Below are positions 1 through 7,607 of a stretch of DNA of 24,750 bases, piece after piece; positions within the stretch are counted from its first letter, which is position 1, and each line of letters begins with the position of its first letter. The notes beneath the pieces were generated by a model, which was given only the letters and a program-made list of their open reading frames with translations, was not told where the DNA came from and searched no databases. The DNA is taken from assembly GCA_016295505.1 (NCBI GenBank), contig JAEDLC010000018.1, positions 1 to 24,750 of the forward strand. The letters are read 5' to 3'. Position numbers and translations under genes: made by a program. Source of the stretch: Dorea sp. Its GTDB lineage: Bacteria; Bacillota_A; Clostridia; Lachnospirales; Lachnospiraceae.

Positions 1-407
1 GGGTAGTGATCGGACCACAGGACAGTGAATTTTCAGAAAGAGAATTACGAAAATTCTTCTGGTATGGTGCAGAAATCACGAATGAATTTGATCGTATGGG
101 TTGCAGATTGAAACGCGATGAGCCATTAAAACATAAAGGAGACGGCAACATTATTACGGACGGAATTGCATTTGGTTCTATTCAGGTGCCGTCAAATGGT
201 CAGCCGATCATCATGTTGGCGGACAGACAGAGTACCGGAGGATATGCGAAGATCGGAACCGTAATCTCGGTAGATCTTCCGAAGCTCGCACAGAGCGTTC
301 CGGGGTACAGGGTCAGATTTATCCGGGTCAGTATTGATGTGGCGCAAAAGCTGTACATACGCAGACGCAGGCAGTTGGAAGCGTTGGAACAAAGATTTGG
401 AAATTAA
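1..407 (+). CDS. pxpC: 5-oxoprolinase subunit C, 3' part (biotin-dependent carboxyltransferase-like family)
   Basis: The reading frame is open to the left edge of the window, so only the C-terminal part (about 134 residues) is present; the true start lies upstream. Recognisable family features are the near-start VIGPQDSEF segment and the block IMLADRQSTGGYAKIGTVIS, typical of the C-terminal half of PxpC/KipA proteins. With PxpA and PxpB this family forms the ATP-dependent 5-oxoprolinase that opens 5-oxo-L-proline to L-glutamate in the cytoplasm. A pxpA gene follows one gene downstream on the same strand, which supports the assignment. PxpB (KipI-like) is not in the window and would be expected just upstream. 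The GTG at position 6 is internal, not a start. Confidence 0.88.
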   Translation, partial: VVIGPQDSEFSERELRKFFWYGAEITNEFDRMGCRLKRDEPLKHKGDGNIITDGIAFGSIQVPSNGQPIIMLADRQSTGGYAKIGTVISVDLPKLAQSVPGYRVRFIRVSIDVAQKLYIRRRRQLEALEQRFGN

Positions 408-471
408 CAGGAAGAATAAAACAAGAAAATGTCATGAAATAAAAAGAATATTTAAAATGGAGGAAATGAAC

Positions 472-1431
472 ATGAAAATCGTAGTATTAGATGGTTACAC
501 CTTAAATCCCGGAGATATCAGCTGGGAAGGAATGGAAGCATATGGTGATGTGACGGTATATGATCGTACAAAGGCAGAAGATGTTGTGGAACGTATCGGG
601 GATGCAGAGGTAGTATACACCAACAAAACTCCGATTACAAAAGAAACTCTGGATGCATGTCCGAGTGTGAAATTTATCGGCGTTCTGGCAACGGGATATA
701 ATATCGTTGACATTGAAGCAGCCAAAGAAAAAGGAATTCCGGTATCCAATATTCCTACTTACGGAACAGCTGCTGTATCACAGTTCGCGATTGCACTGCT
801 TTTGGAACTTTGCCATCATATCGGAGCACATTCTGATGCGGTAAAAGCCGGAGAATGGACCAATAATGCTGACTGGTGTTTCTGGAAATATCCATTGGTA
901 GAGCTTGCAGGAAAAACCATGGGTATCATCGGTTTTGGACGAATCGGTCAAGATACCGGACGAATCGCACAGGCGCTTGGTATGAAGGTTCTTGCGTATG
1001 ATTCATTCAGAAAACCGGAGCTGGAAAGTGAGACCTGTCACTATGCAGATCTGGATACACTGCTTGCAGAGTCCGATGTAATCTCACTGCATTGTCCGTT
1101 ATTCCCATCTACGGAAGGAATTATCAACAAAGATTCTATTGCTAAGATGAAAGATGGTGTCATGATCATCAATGATTCCAGAGGGCCGTTGATTGTGGAA
1201 CAGGATCTGAGAGATGCACTGGACAGTGGCAAGGTTGCAGGAGCCGCACTGGATGTGGTATCAACAGAGCCAATTCAGATGGATAATCCATTGATCGGAG
1301 CAAAAAATGTAATTCTGACACCGCACATTGCATGGGCACCGAAAGAATCCCGCCAAAGACTGATGGATATTGCGGTTGATAATCTGAAAGCTTATGTGGA
1401 TGGAGCCGTACAGAACGTAGTAAATAAATAA
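472..1431 (+). CDS. D-2-hydroxyacid dehydrogenase (glycerate dehydrogenase-like)
   Basis: 319 residues, the usual length for the NAD-dependent D-isomer 2-hydroxyacid dehydrogenase family, which interconverts 2-oxoacids and D-2-hydroxyacids in the cytoplasm. The Rossmann motif GFGRIG is at residues 154-159, with the acidic residue that favours NAD at D177 (AYDS). The catalytic Arg/Glu/His set is visible: R237 in NDSRGPL, E266 in STEPI and H285 in TPHIAWAP. The start is the ATG preceded by TGGAGG about 7 bases upstream; an in-frame ATG at 334 overlaps pxpC and has no ribosome site. The gene sits between pxpC and pxpA with short gaps, so it is probably co-transcribed. Its substrate is not evident; hydroxypyruvate/glycerate is the closest family guess. 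It is not a known subunit of 5-oxoprolinase. Confidence 0.9.
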   Translation: MKIVVLDGYTLNPGDISWEGMEAYGDVTVYDRTKAEDVVERIGDAEVVYTNKTPITKETLDACPSVKFIGVLATGYNIVDIEAAKEKGIPVSNIPTYGTAAVSQFAIALLLELCHHIGAHSDAVKAGEWTNNADWCFWKYPLVELAGKTMGIIGFGRIGQDTGRIAQALGMKVLAYDSFRKPELESETCHYADLDTLLAESDVISLHCPLFPSTEGIINKDSIAKMKDGVMIINDSRGPLIVEQDLRDALDSGKVAGAALDVVSTEPIQMDNPLIGAKNVILTPHIAWAPKESRQRLMDIAVDNLKAYVDGAVQNVVNK

Positions 1432-1471
1432 AACCCTTTGTTTTTGGGGGAACAGAAAGGAGAACACAAAC

Positions 1472-2227
1472 ATGTACAGTGTTGACTTGAACAGCGATAT
1501 GGGTGAAAGCTTTGGCGCATACAGACTTGGTGGAGATGAAGACATCATTCAGTATGTGACAACAGCGAATGTGGCGTGTGGATGGCATGCCGGTGATCCG
1601 ATGGTTATGGATAAAGTTGTACGCATGGCAAAAGAACGGGGAGTTATGGTAGGAGCACATCCTGGATATCCGGATCTTATGGGATTTGGAAGAAGAAAGA
1701 TGGTGTTGACTCCGGCAGAAGTCAAGAATTATGTGAAATATCAGATTGGTGCTTTAGCAGCATTTGCCCAGAGCTATGGAATGAAGCTTCAGCATGTGGC
1801 TCCTCATGGAGCAATGGGAAATCAGTGCCAGTATGATGAAGAAATATCAACTGCAATCGTTGAAGCGGTAAAGGAATTTGATAAAGATCTGATGATCTAT
1901 TATTGTGCAGGTGCTGTTCTTGGAGAAATCGCAGAAAGTCAGGGACTTCGGACTGCATGTGAGATATTCGCAGACCGTGCTTACATGGATGATCTTTCAC
2001 TTGTTCCAAGAAAGATGGAAGGTTCCATGATTACGGATGAAGATGTAGCGATTGCAAGATGTGTACGCATGATTAAAGAAGGCAAGGTAACATCTATAAA
2101 CGGAAAAGAACTTGATATTAAAGGCGATACACTTTGCGTACATGGTGACGGACCAAAAGCGCTGGCATTTGTGAAAAAGATTCGTGATACTTTTGAAAAA
2201 GAAGGAATCGCAATCAGGCATCTATAG
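1472..2227 (+). CDS. pxpA: 5-oxoprolinase subunit A (LamB/YcsF family)
   Basis: 251 residues, full family length. The N-terminal signature VDLNSDMGESFGAY and the following VACGWHAGDP and GAHPGYPDL motifs are diagnostic of the LamB/YcsF family. A conserved VAPHGAMGN block lies near residue 110 and FADRAYMDD near residue 168. PxpA works with PxpB and PxpC to hydrolyse 5-oxo-L-proline to glutamate using ATP. The start is supported by AAAGGAG about 9 bases upstream. The gene lies about 40 bases after the dehydrogenase and is followed by a strong hairpin, so this is likely the end of the enzyme part of the operon. Confidence 0.93.
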   Translation: MYSVDLNSDMGESFGAYRLGGDEDIIQYVTTANVACGWHAGDPMVMDKVVRMAKERGVMVGAHPGYPDLMGFGRRKMVLTPAEVKNYVKYQIGALAAFAQSYGMKLQHVAPHGAMGNQCQYDEEISTAIVEAVKEFDKDLMIYYCAGAVLGEIAESQGLRTACEIFADRAYMDDLSLVPRKMEGSMITDEDVAIARCVRMIKEGKVTSINGKELDIKGDTLCVHGDGPKALAFVKKIRDTFEKEGIAIRHL

Positions 2228-2240
2228 GGAAATAAGGCAG

Positions 2241-2312
2241 GAGCATCGGGACAAATCAATGAATAATAAATGGGTCGAATCAGTGGTTTTGATTTGTTCC
2301 GGTGCTCTTTTT
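2241..2312 (+). terminator. Long-stem terminator or attenuator after pxpA
   Basis: A 19-bp stem is formed by 2241-2259 and 2289-2307, pairing throughout with two G-U wobbles, around a 29-base loop. It is followed immediately by five T, then a second run of seven T around 2318. This is a rho-independent terminator signature. No convincing promoter is seen between it and the next gene, so some read-through into the symporter is possible. Confidence 0.8.
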
Positions 2313-2353
2313 AGCCTTTTTTTAATAAGTGAACGATAAAGGAGAAAAGGGAA

Positions 2354-3709
2354 ATGAGTAAAGAAGCTACAAAAAAACAACCAATGACTGTAGTAAAAAA
2401 GATGATGATTGCTCTGGTTGGAGGTCTTATAGTCGGAATAGCATTCCTGATGCTGAGAGAACATCTGATGTCTTCCGGAAATGAGGCGGCATGGGCATGG
2501 ATCAATAAGATTCTGTTTCAGGATATTACAGTAGAAGAAGGTGTGGGAGCTGTCGGTATTTTCTATATAGTCGGACAGATTTTTATGAGAGGACTTCAGC
2601 TCGCAATTGTACCATTGGTACTTGTGTCTTTAAGTCTCGCAATGTGCAGCATCTCTAATTCCACAAAACTTGGACGTATCGCAGGCCGTACACTTGCAGG
2701 ATTCTTCGGATTTTATGTATGTGGAGCATTTCTTGGATGTGTAGTAGCATATGCAGTTAAGAGTCTCGGATTTTTCAATGTTACACTGCCCAGTGAAGCA
2801 GTTACGGAAGCCGCAACCATTGATGCATTTAACCCACTTGCAGTAATTGTAAATGCTGTTCCTTCCAATATCACCGGAGCGTTCAGCACGAATAACAGTA
2901 TTCTTGCAGTTGTAGTTGTTGCGATTATCATCGGGCTTTGTATGAATCAGCTTGGGGAAAAAGCAGATCCATTGAAAAAAGTATTTGAAAGTGCCAACGA
3001 AGTGATTCAGATGTATCTGACATTCCTGATCAATAAAGTAGGCCCGGTTGCAATTTTCTGCCTGATTTCCAGAACATTTGCAATCTACGGTGTAGAGTAT
3101 CTGGCACCGGCAGCAGCATATGTAGTATCTGCAATGCTGACCCTGTTTGCCCTTGTTGTAACTCTGTATCCGTTGGGAATCTGGATTACAACCAAACAGA
3201 ATCCAATTAAGTTTTTAAAGAAGATTGCAAAAGTGGGAGTATTTGGATTCTCAACAAACTCTTCTGCAGCATGCCTGCCGTTAAATACAAGAACCTGTAT
3301 TGATGAACTTGGATGTAGCGAAGAAGTAACAAGTTTTGTTCTTCCGACAGGTATGACGATCAATATGAATGGTACAACCGTTATGCATATGTTTGCGGTA
3401 ACATTTATCGCTACTTGTGCTGGTTTTGATGTAACACCTGCAAATATGGCAGTTATGGCATTCCTGTCAATTTGTGCTGCTGCCGGAACACCTGCAATTC
3501 CGATTGCCGGAACGACAATGATCTTTACGGTATTATCTGGTATGGGATGGACGACAGATCTGTGTATGATTGGTTATGCGCTTGTAGTTGCAATTAACCG
3601 TCCGGTTGAAATGGCATTGCTTCCGTTGAACGTAATCGGAGATGCCGCAGTAAATGTAATTGTAAATGCAAAAGAAAAAGAGTTGGATGTTGAAAAATAC
3701 AATAATTAG
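2354..3709 (+). CDS. Dicarboxylate/amino acid:cation symporter (DAACS family), variant substrate site
   Basis: 451 residues with the glutamate-transporter fold: several hydrophobic segments, the serine-rich hairpin 1 (GFSTNSSAACLPLN, about residues 298-311), an NMNGT motif at 337-341, hairpin 2 (AAAGTPAIPIAG, about 375-386) and the last helix ending in NVIGDAA. The family couples Na+ or H+ to uptake of acidic or neutral amino acids or dicarboxylates at the cytoplasmic membrane. Several usual ligand positions differ: NMDGT is NMNGT, and in the last helix the Asp and Arg expected four and seven residues into the GltPh motif read as E419 and L422 by my alignment. This argues against ordinary glutamate/aspartate transport. 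AAAGGAG precedes the ATG. Location after the pxp genes suggests 5-oxoproline or a related compound as substrate, which is inference. Confidence 0.88.
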   Translation: MSKEATKKQPMTVVKKMMIALVGGLIVGIAFLMLREHLMSSGNEAAWAWINKILFQDITVEEGVGAVGIFYIVGQIFMRGLQLAIVPLVLVSLSLAMCSISNSTKLGRIAGRTLAGFFGFYVCGAFLGCVVAYAVKSLGFFNVTLPSEAVTEAATIDAFNPLAVIVNAVPSNITGAFSTNNSILAVVVVAIIIGLCMNQLGEKADPLKKVFESANEVIQMYLTFLINKVGPVAIFCLISRTFAIYGVEYLAPAAAYVVSAMLTLFALVVTLYPLGIWITTKQNPIKFLKKIAKVGVFGFSTNSSAACLPLNTRTCIDELGCSEEVTSFVLPTGMTINMNGTTVMHMFAVTFIATCAGFDVTPANMAVMAFLSICAAAGTPAIPIAGTTMIFTVLSGMGWTTDLCMIGYALVVAINRPVEMALLPLNVIGDAAVNVIVNAKEKELDVEKYNN

Positions 3710-3743
3710 GCTAGACGCGTAATATACTGGGAGGAAGAATACA

Positions 3744-5135
3744 ATGGACACATTTATGGTACTGCTGGAAAAAATCCAGACATTTATCTGGGGACCGCCG
3801 ACATTAATACTTCTTATGGGAACCGGCTTATATTTTACATTTAAATTAAAGGGAATTCAGCTTTTTAAATTCCCGAAAGCATTAAAAAGTATTTTTGAAA
3901 AAGAAGAAGGTGCAGGGGACGTCTCTCCATTTGCAACTTTATGCACAACATTGGCGGCAGATATCGGAACTGGCAGTATCGTAGGTGTGGCAACGGCACT
4001 CCGGATAGGAGGGCCGGGGGCTATGTTCTGGATGTGGATGTCAGCATTGCTTGGAATGACAACAAAATACGCAGAAGCACTTCTTGCAGTTAAATTCCGT
4101 GTAAAAGATGAAAATGGCGAGATTGCAGGAGGCCCGATGTACTATATTCAGAATGGTATGGGGGAAAAATTCCGCTGGCTTGCAAAGTTGTTTGCATTTT
4201 TCGGAGTTGTAACAGCACTTCTGGGATGTGGAACATTTCCGCAGGTAAATGCAATTACGGAATCTGTAAGTACGTCTTTTCACATCCCTGTAATCGTGAT
4301 AGGAATTGTTGTTACAGTATTAACCGCAGTTGTTACATTGGGAGGAATTAAATCTATATCAAAAGTTGCTCAGTTTGTCGTTCCGTTTATGGCAATTTTC
4401 TTCATTGGAGGATCCTTTGTGATTCTTGCATGGAATTACAAAGCGCTGCCAGCAGCATTTGCAGAGATCTTTTCCTGCGCATTTTCCAAAGAGTCTGCAA
4501 TTGGAGGAGCGACGGGAACTGCAATAATCTCATTCATGACAGCAATGCGTACCGGAGTTGCAAGAGGCGTATACACAAATGAGGCAGGTCTTGGCAGTTC
4601 TCCAATCGTAGCGGCAGCTGCTAAGACAGATTCCTGCGTAAAACAGGGACTAATCTCCATGACCAGCGTATTTTTCACAACAATTGTAACCTGTTCTATG
4701 ACAGGTTTGGTCATAATCTCAAGTGGGCTTCTGGAGCAATCAACTTTAAGTGGAAGTGTACTGGTAACACAGGCATATAATTCCGGACTTCCATTCAATA
4801 TCGGTATGTATATGGTAGCAGTCGGAATCATCTTCTTCTCGTTTACCACTATTCTTGGATGGAATTACTATGGAGAACGATGCATTCTGTATCTGACCGG
4901 AAGTACAAAAAGTATCAAATTATTCAAGGTGGTATACATAGCTGCAATTGCAGCGGCACCATTCCTGACACTGGAACCAATATGGCTGATGGCAGACATT
5001 ACAAACGCATTAATGATTATTCCAAATCTGATTGCATTACTCGGACTTCGAAAAGTTGTTGTAGAAGAGACAAAAAAATACTTCGACCGGGAAGAAAGAA
5101 CAAAAGTAAACGTATCAAGAACAGTAACACAGTAA
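3744..5135 (+). CDS. Alanine/glycine:cation symporter (AGCS family)
   Basis: 463 residues, normal AGCS length. Typical family blocks are visible: IWGPPTLILLMGTGLYFT at the N-terminus (residues 16-33), then IGTGSIVGVATAL and GPGAMFWMWMSALLGMTTKY around residues 74-109, AGGPMYYI near residue 128, and RGVYTNEAGLGSSPI in the second half. About ten hydrophobic segments are present. Members import alanine, glycine or related small amino acids with Na+ across the cytoplasmic membrane. GGGAGG precedes the ATG, and the gene follows the DAACS symporter by 34 bases, so co-transcription is likely. Its link to the pxp genes is positional only. Confidence 0.92.
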   Translation: MDTFMVLLEKIQTFIWGPPTLILLMGTGLYFTFKLKGIQLFKFPKALKSIFEKEEGAGDVSPFATLCTTLAADIGTGSIVGVATALRIGGPGAMFWMWMSALLGMTTKYAEALLAVKFRVKDENGEIAGGPMYYIQNGMGEKFRWLAKLFAFFGVVTALLGCGTFPQVNAITESVSTSFHIPVIVIGIVVTVLTAVVTLGGIKSISKVAQFVVPFMAIFFIGGSFVILAWNYKALPAAFAEIFSCAFSKESAIGGATGTAIISFMTAMRTGVARGVYTNEAGLGSSPIVAAAAKTDSCVKQGLISMTSVFFTTIVTCSMTGLVIISSGLLEQSTLSGSVLVTQAYNSGLPFNIGMYMVAVGIIFFSFTTILGWNYYGERCILYLTGSTKSIKLFKVVYIAAIAAAPFLTLEPIWLMADITNALMIIPNLIALLGLRKVVVEETKKYFDREERTKVNVSRTVTQ

Positions 5136-5141
5136 CGTGGA

Positions 5142-5185
5142 AAAGAGGGGACGGGGGATTTTTAAAAATTCCCCGTCCCCTCTTT
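5142..5185. repeat. Palindromic element, short variant (copy A)
   Basis: A 44-bp near-perfect palindrome with one G-T wobble, centred at 5163/5164 on TTTTTAAAAA, with arms containing GGGGACGGGG and CCCCGTCCCC. The core matches the four 53-bp copies elsewhere in the window, but there is no third CCCCTGTCCC arm; the arms instead extend to AAAGAG/CTCTTT. It starts 6 bases after the AGCS stop and could act as a transcription terminator, although no clear T-run follows. Confidence 0.85.
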
Positions 5186-5216
5186 GGCGCATTAATACGA
5201 CAAAGAGGTGGGCAGA

Positions 5217-6131
5217 ATGATTTTTTTTTCGCAGATGATTCAATTACAGTTGAATTTGTTTTTCCTCATTTTAATAGGAATTATAATGAAAAAAATAGGA
5301 GTTATTTCAGAGGCGGGGAAGAAATGTCTCTCAGATTTTACTGTTAATCTGATTCTTCCATGTAATATTATTCAATCGTTCAGAGAGGATATTCCGATAT
5401 CGGCAGATTTCTTTGATAATTGTGTGACGGTGTTCGCAATATCTCTCGGCATCCAAACGTTTAGTATCCTTGTGGGTCACTTTTTTTTTCTGCGATATGA
5501 GGGAGATAAGAAAACGATATTTACATATGGATTGATTGTTTCGAATTCCAGTTTTATCGGGATTCCGGTCATTGATAGTTTATATGGTGCGTTGGGAGTT
5601 TTATATACTTCAATTTTTCAAATCCCGGTTCGTGTCACAATGTGGTCTTCAGGTTTGGCATTGTTTACGGATGTAAATAAAAAAGATGCCTATAAAAAAT
5701 TGCTGAAACATCCTTGTATTGTTGCAATTGTTATAGGCATGTTATTTATGTTAATTCCGGTTGATCTTCCGGGCTTTATCGATAATACACTTACCGAAAT
5801 CAGTAAATGTATGGTTCCGATCTCTATGATTGTGATTGGAGCAATGTTGGAAGAATCTAGAGTTCAGCAATTTTTCGATCTCTCCGTACTGTATTTTTCT
5901 CTGATACGCCTGATTGTATATCCTCTTTTGACATTGGGCATATTAGCGGCATTACAAGTGGATGTTCTGGTCATGGATGTGACGGTTCTTCTTTCAGCCA
6001 TGCCGATGGCCGGAACGACAGCGATCCTTGCTGACAAATACAACAAAGATTCCAGACTGGCATCACAGGTAATCTTCGTATCTACTTTTTTGTCTATTAT
6101 TACATTGCCGTTGTTTTCACTATTTCTGTAA
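5217..6131 (+). CDS. AEC family transporter (auxin efflux carrier-like permease)
   Basis: 304 residues with about ten hydrophobic segments in two halves, matching the AEC family. Family-like stretches are GLIVSNSSFIGIPV in the first half and a C-terminal LLSAMPMAGTTAILADKYN segment followed by ASQVIFVSTFLSIITLPLF. AEC proteins of bacteria move organic acids such as malate, malonate or lactate, but the substrate cannot be read from sequence. The ATG at 5217 is chosen because AAAGAGGTG ends 6 bases upstream; an in-frame GTG at 5208 lies inside that ribosome site. It follows palindrome copy A and may be the last gene of the pxp transporter cluster. Confidence 0.85.
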   Translation: MIFFSQMIQLQLNLFFLILIGIIMKKIGVISEAGKKCLSDFTVNLILPCNIIQSFREDIPISADFFDNCVTVFAISLGIQTFSILVGHFFFLRYEGDKKTIFTYGLIVSNSSFIGIPVIDSLYGALGVLYTSIFQIPVRVTMWSSGLALFTDVNKKDAYKKLLKHPCIVAIVIGMLFMLIPVDLPGFIDNTLTEISKCMVPISMIVIGAMLEESRVQQFFDLSVLYFSLIRLIVYPLLTLGILAALQVDVLVMDVTVLLSAMPMAGTTAILADKYNKDSRLASQVIFVSTFLSIITLPLFSLFL

Positions 6132-6167
6132 ACTATTTGTTATTCGTGAAATAGAAAAAAGAATAAG

Positions 6168-7493
6168 CTATAAGTATTTTAAAAGTGTTTCCTTTGTGTT
6201 CAATGAAGGATTATCGATGACAAGATCCAGTAACTGATTCAGCTTTTCGCCGATCTCCTTTCCGGGAGTAATGCCGGCGGCGATCAGATCCCGGCCTGTG
6301 ACAGCAAGGTCCTTTAATGAGACGCACTGACCCGCAGAAATGATGTCCCCATATATTTTTTCGATTTCGTCCAGATTCTTTATTTTCTCATCCCGCAGGT
6401 ACATACTCTGTGCCATGACATCCGCACGCCGTACTTCCATATAGTAAGGAAATAAATCTTCGCCGATGGTGTTCATAGCACGCCGCACATTCCTGGCGGT
6501 TGCGGGCATCCGGTAATCATGATAGAACACCAGCTTCGTAACTTTATTCAAAGTATCATTGTCAAATTTTAGCCTTTTTAATACCGTCCTTGCAATACGT
6601 TCACTTTCGACGGCGTGTTTTTTAAAATGTGCCGTTCCTTTCTCGTCTATGGTCTTTAACGCGGGCTTACCCATGTCATGCAGAAGCATTGTTAAACGGA
6701 GAATCTTATCTGCCCGCACATTTGACATTGCATGAAGCGTATGTTCCCCTACGGTATACATATGATGCGGTGTCTCTTGTGTCGTACACATGATTTCATC
6801 AAACTCTGGGAGAAATACTTTTGTAAGCCCAAGTACGTAAGCTTCCCGAAGAAGTTCCGGCCTGTCAGAAGTGATCATCTTAATCAGTTCTACCTGGATG
6901 CGTTCTGCACTGATATTCTGTAATGTAGGAGCCAGCTCACTCATTCCCCGGCGGGTTTCGTCTTCAATCTGAAAACCCAGCTGTGCGGCAAACCGGATTC
7001 CACGCAGGATACGCAGAGCGTCTTCAGAGAAACGTTCTTTGGCATTGCCTACACAACGAATCGTTTTTGCATTTAAGTCATTCAGGCCGCCAAAAATATC
7101 AACCAGTCCGTCTTTCTCATTATACGCCATTGCGTTGATCGTAAAATCCCGTCGCAGCAAGTCATCTCGCAGGTTTCGGGTAAAAGTGACCTCGCTTGGG
7201 TGGCGGCTGTCTTCATATTTCCCATCAATTCGATAAGTTGTAACTTCATACCCTACTTTGCCCAGAAGGACGGTAACCGTGCCATGCTCGATACCGGTGT
7301 CAAACGTCTTGTCAAACAGTGCTTTCGTTTCTTCAGGCATAGCCGAGGTAGTGATGTCCCAGTCACCGGGAGTCCGCCCGAGGATAGAGTCACGGACGCA
7401 ACCACCGACCGCATAGGCTTCATGGCCATGCGCCTGCAAAGTAGCAATAATTTTATGAACATTATCAGGTAAATGAATATAACAGTTATCCAC
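6168..7493 (-). CDS. cca: CCA tRNA nucleotidyltransferase
   Basis: 441 residues from a GTG start at 7493, with GGAGG 8 bases upstream; an in-frame TTG at 7508 overlaps that ribosome site and is rejected. This is a class II tRNA nucleotidyltransferase that adds or repairs the 3' CCA of tRNAs. Motifs seen: GGCVRD (30-35), the catalytic DWD (44-46), RRDFTINAMAY (about 114-124), ERF-EDALRILRGIRFAAQLGF, ERIQVEL, and an HD-domain segment with MLLHDMGKP (H272, D273). The HD domain is common in longer bacterial members and suggests phosphohydrolase activity. It is convergent with the AEC gene, 36 bases away. Its promoter region abuts palindrome copy B. Confidence 0.95.
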   Translation of the reverse strand: MDNCYIHLPDNVHKIIATLQAHGHEAYAVGGCVRDSILGRTPGDWDITTSAMPEETKALFDKTFDTGIEHGTVTVLLGKVGYEVTTYRIDGKYEDSRHPSEVTFTRNLRDDLLRRDFTINAMAYNEKDGLVDIFGGLNDLNAKTIRCVGNAKERFSEDALRILRGIRFAAQLGFQIEDETRRGMSELAPTLQNISAERIQVELIKMITSDRPELLREAYVLGLTKVFLPEFDEIMCTTQETPHHMYTVGEHTLHAMSNVRADKILRLTMLLHDMGKPALKTIDEKGTAHFKKHAVESERIARTVLKRLKFDNDTLNKVTKLVFYHDYRMPATARNVRRAMNTIGEDLFPYYMEVRRADVMAQSMYLRDEKIKNLDEIEKIYGDIISAGQCVSLKDLAVTGRDLIAAGITPGKEIGEKLNQLLDLVIDNPSLNTKETLLKYL

Positions 7494-7522
7494 AATATTA
7501 TCCTCCAATTATCAACATCCTA

Positions 7523-7528
7523 ATTATA
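7523..7528 (-). promoter_or_regulatory. Putative -10 box of cca next to palindrome copy B
   Basis: On the minus strand TATAAT lies about 30 bases upstream of the cca GTG. A standard 17-base spacer would place the -35 hexamer at 7546-7551, exactly where palindrome copy B begins, and it reads CGTCCC rather than a TTGACA-like sequence. Either expression depends on the -10 and upstream read-through, or the insertion removed a former -35. Confidence 0.4.
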
Positions 7529-7545
7529 ATACCACATTTTTGAGG

Positions 7546-7598
7546 GGGACGGAGGATTTTTAAAAATTCCCCGTCCCAAATTAAAAATCCCCTGTCCC
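7546..7598 (+). repeat. 53-bp palindromic element (copy B)
   Basis: Layout: GGGACGGAGG left arm, centre TTTTTAAAAA, right arm CCCCGTCCC (32-bp core with small mismatches), 11-bp A/T spacer, then third arm CCCCTGTCCC. Left end and third arm form imperfect 10-bp terminal inverted repeats. It is the exact reverse complement of copy C across all 53 bases and marks the 3' side of the RAYT gene, where it could also terminate transcription. Confidence 0.93.
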
Positions 7599-7607
7599 TT
7601 TTTACAA

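Noticed and set aside
334..471. Upstream start for the dehydrogenase
   Set aside because: It overlaps pxpC in another frame and lacks a ribosome site; ATG at 472 follows TGGAGG and begins at the family's normal N-terminus.
4859..5347. 162-codon frame running through the AGCS 3' end and palindrome copy A
   Set aside because: Shadow of the AGCS and AEC genes in another frame, with low-complexity composition and no start signal.
7484..7492. DnaA-box-like TTATCCACA in cca, and another (reverse) at 12126-12134
   Set aside because: Isolated single sites, one in a coding sequence and one in a terminator stem; no clustering, AT-rich unwinding region or dnaA/dnaN genes, so no origin.
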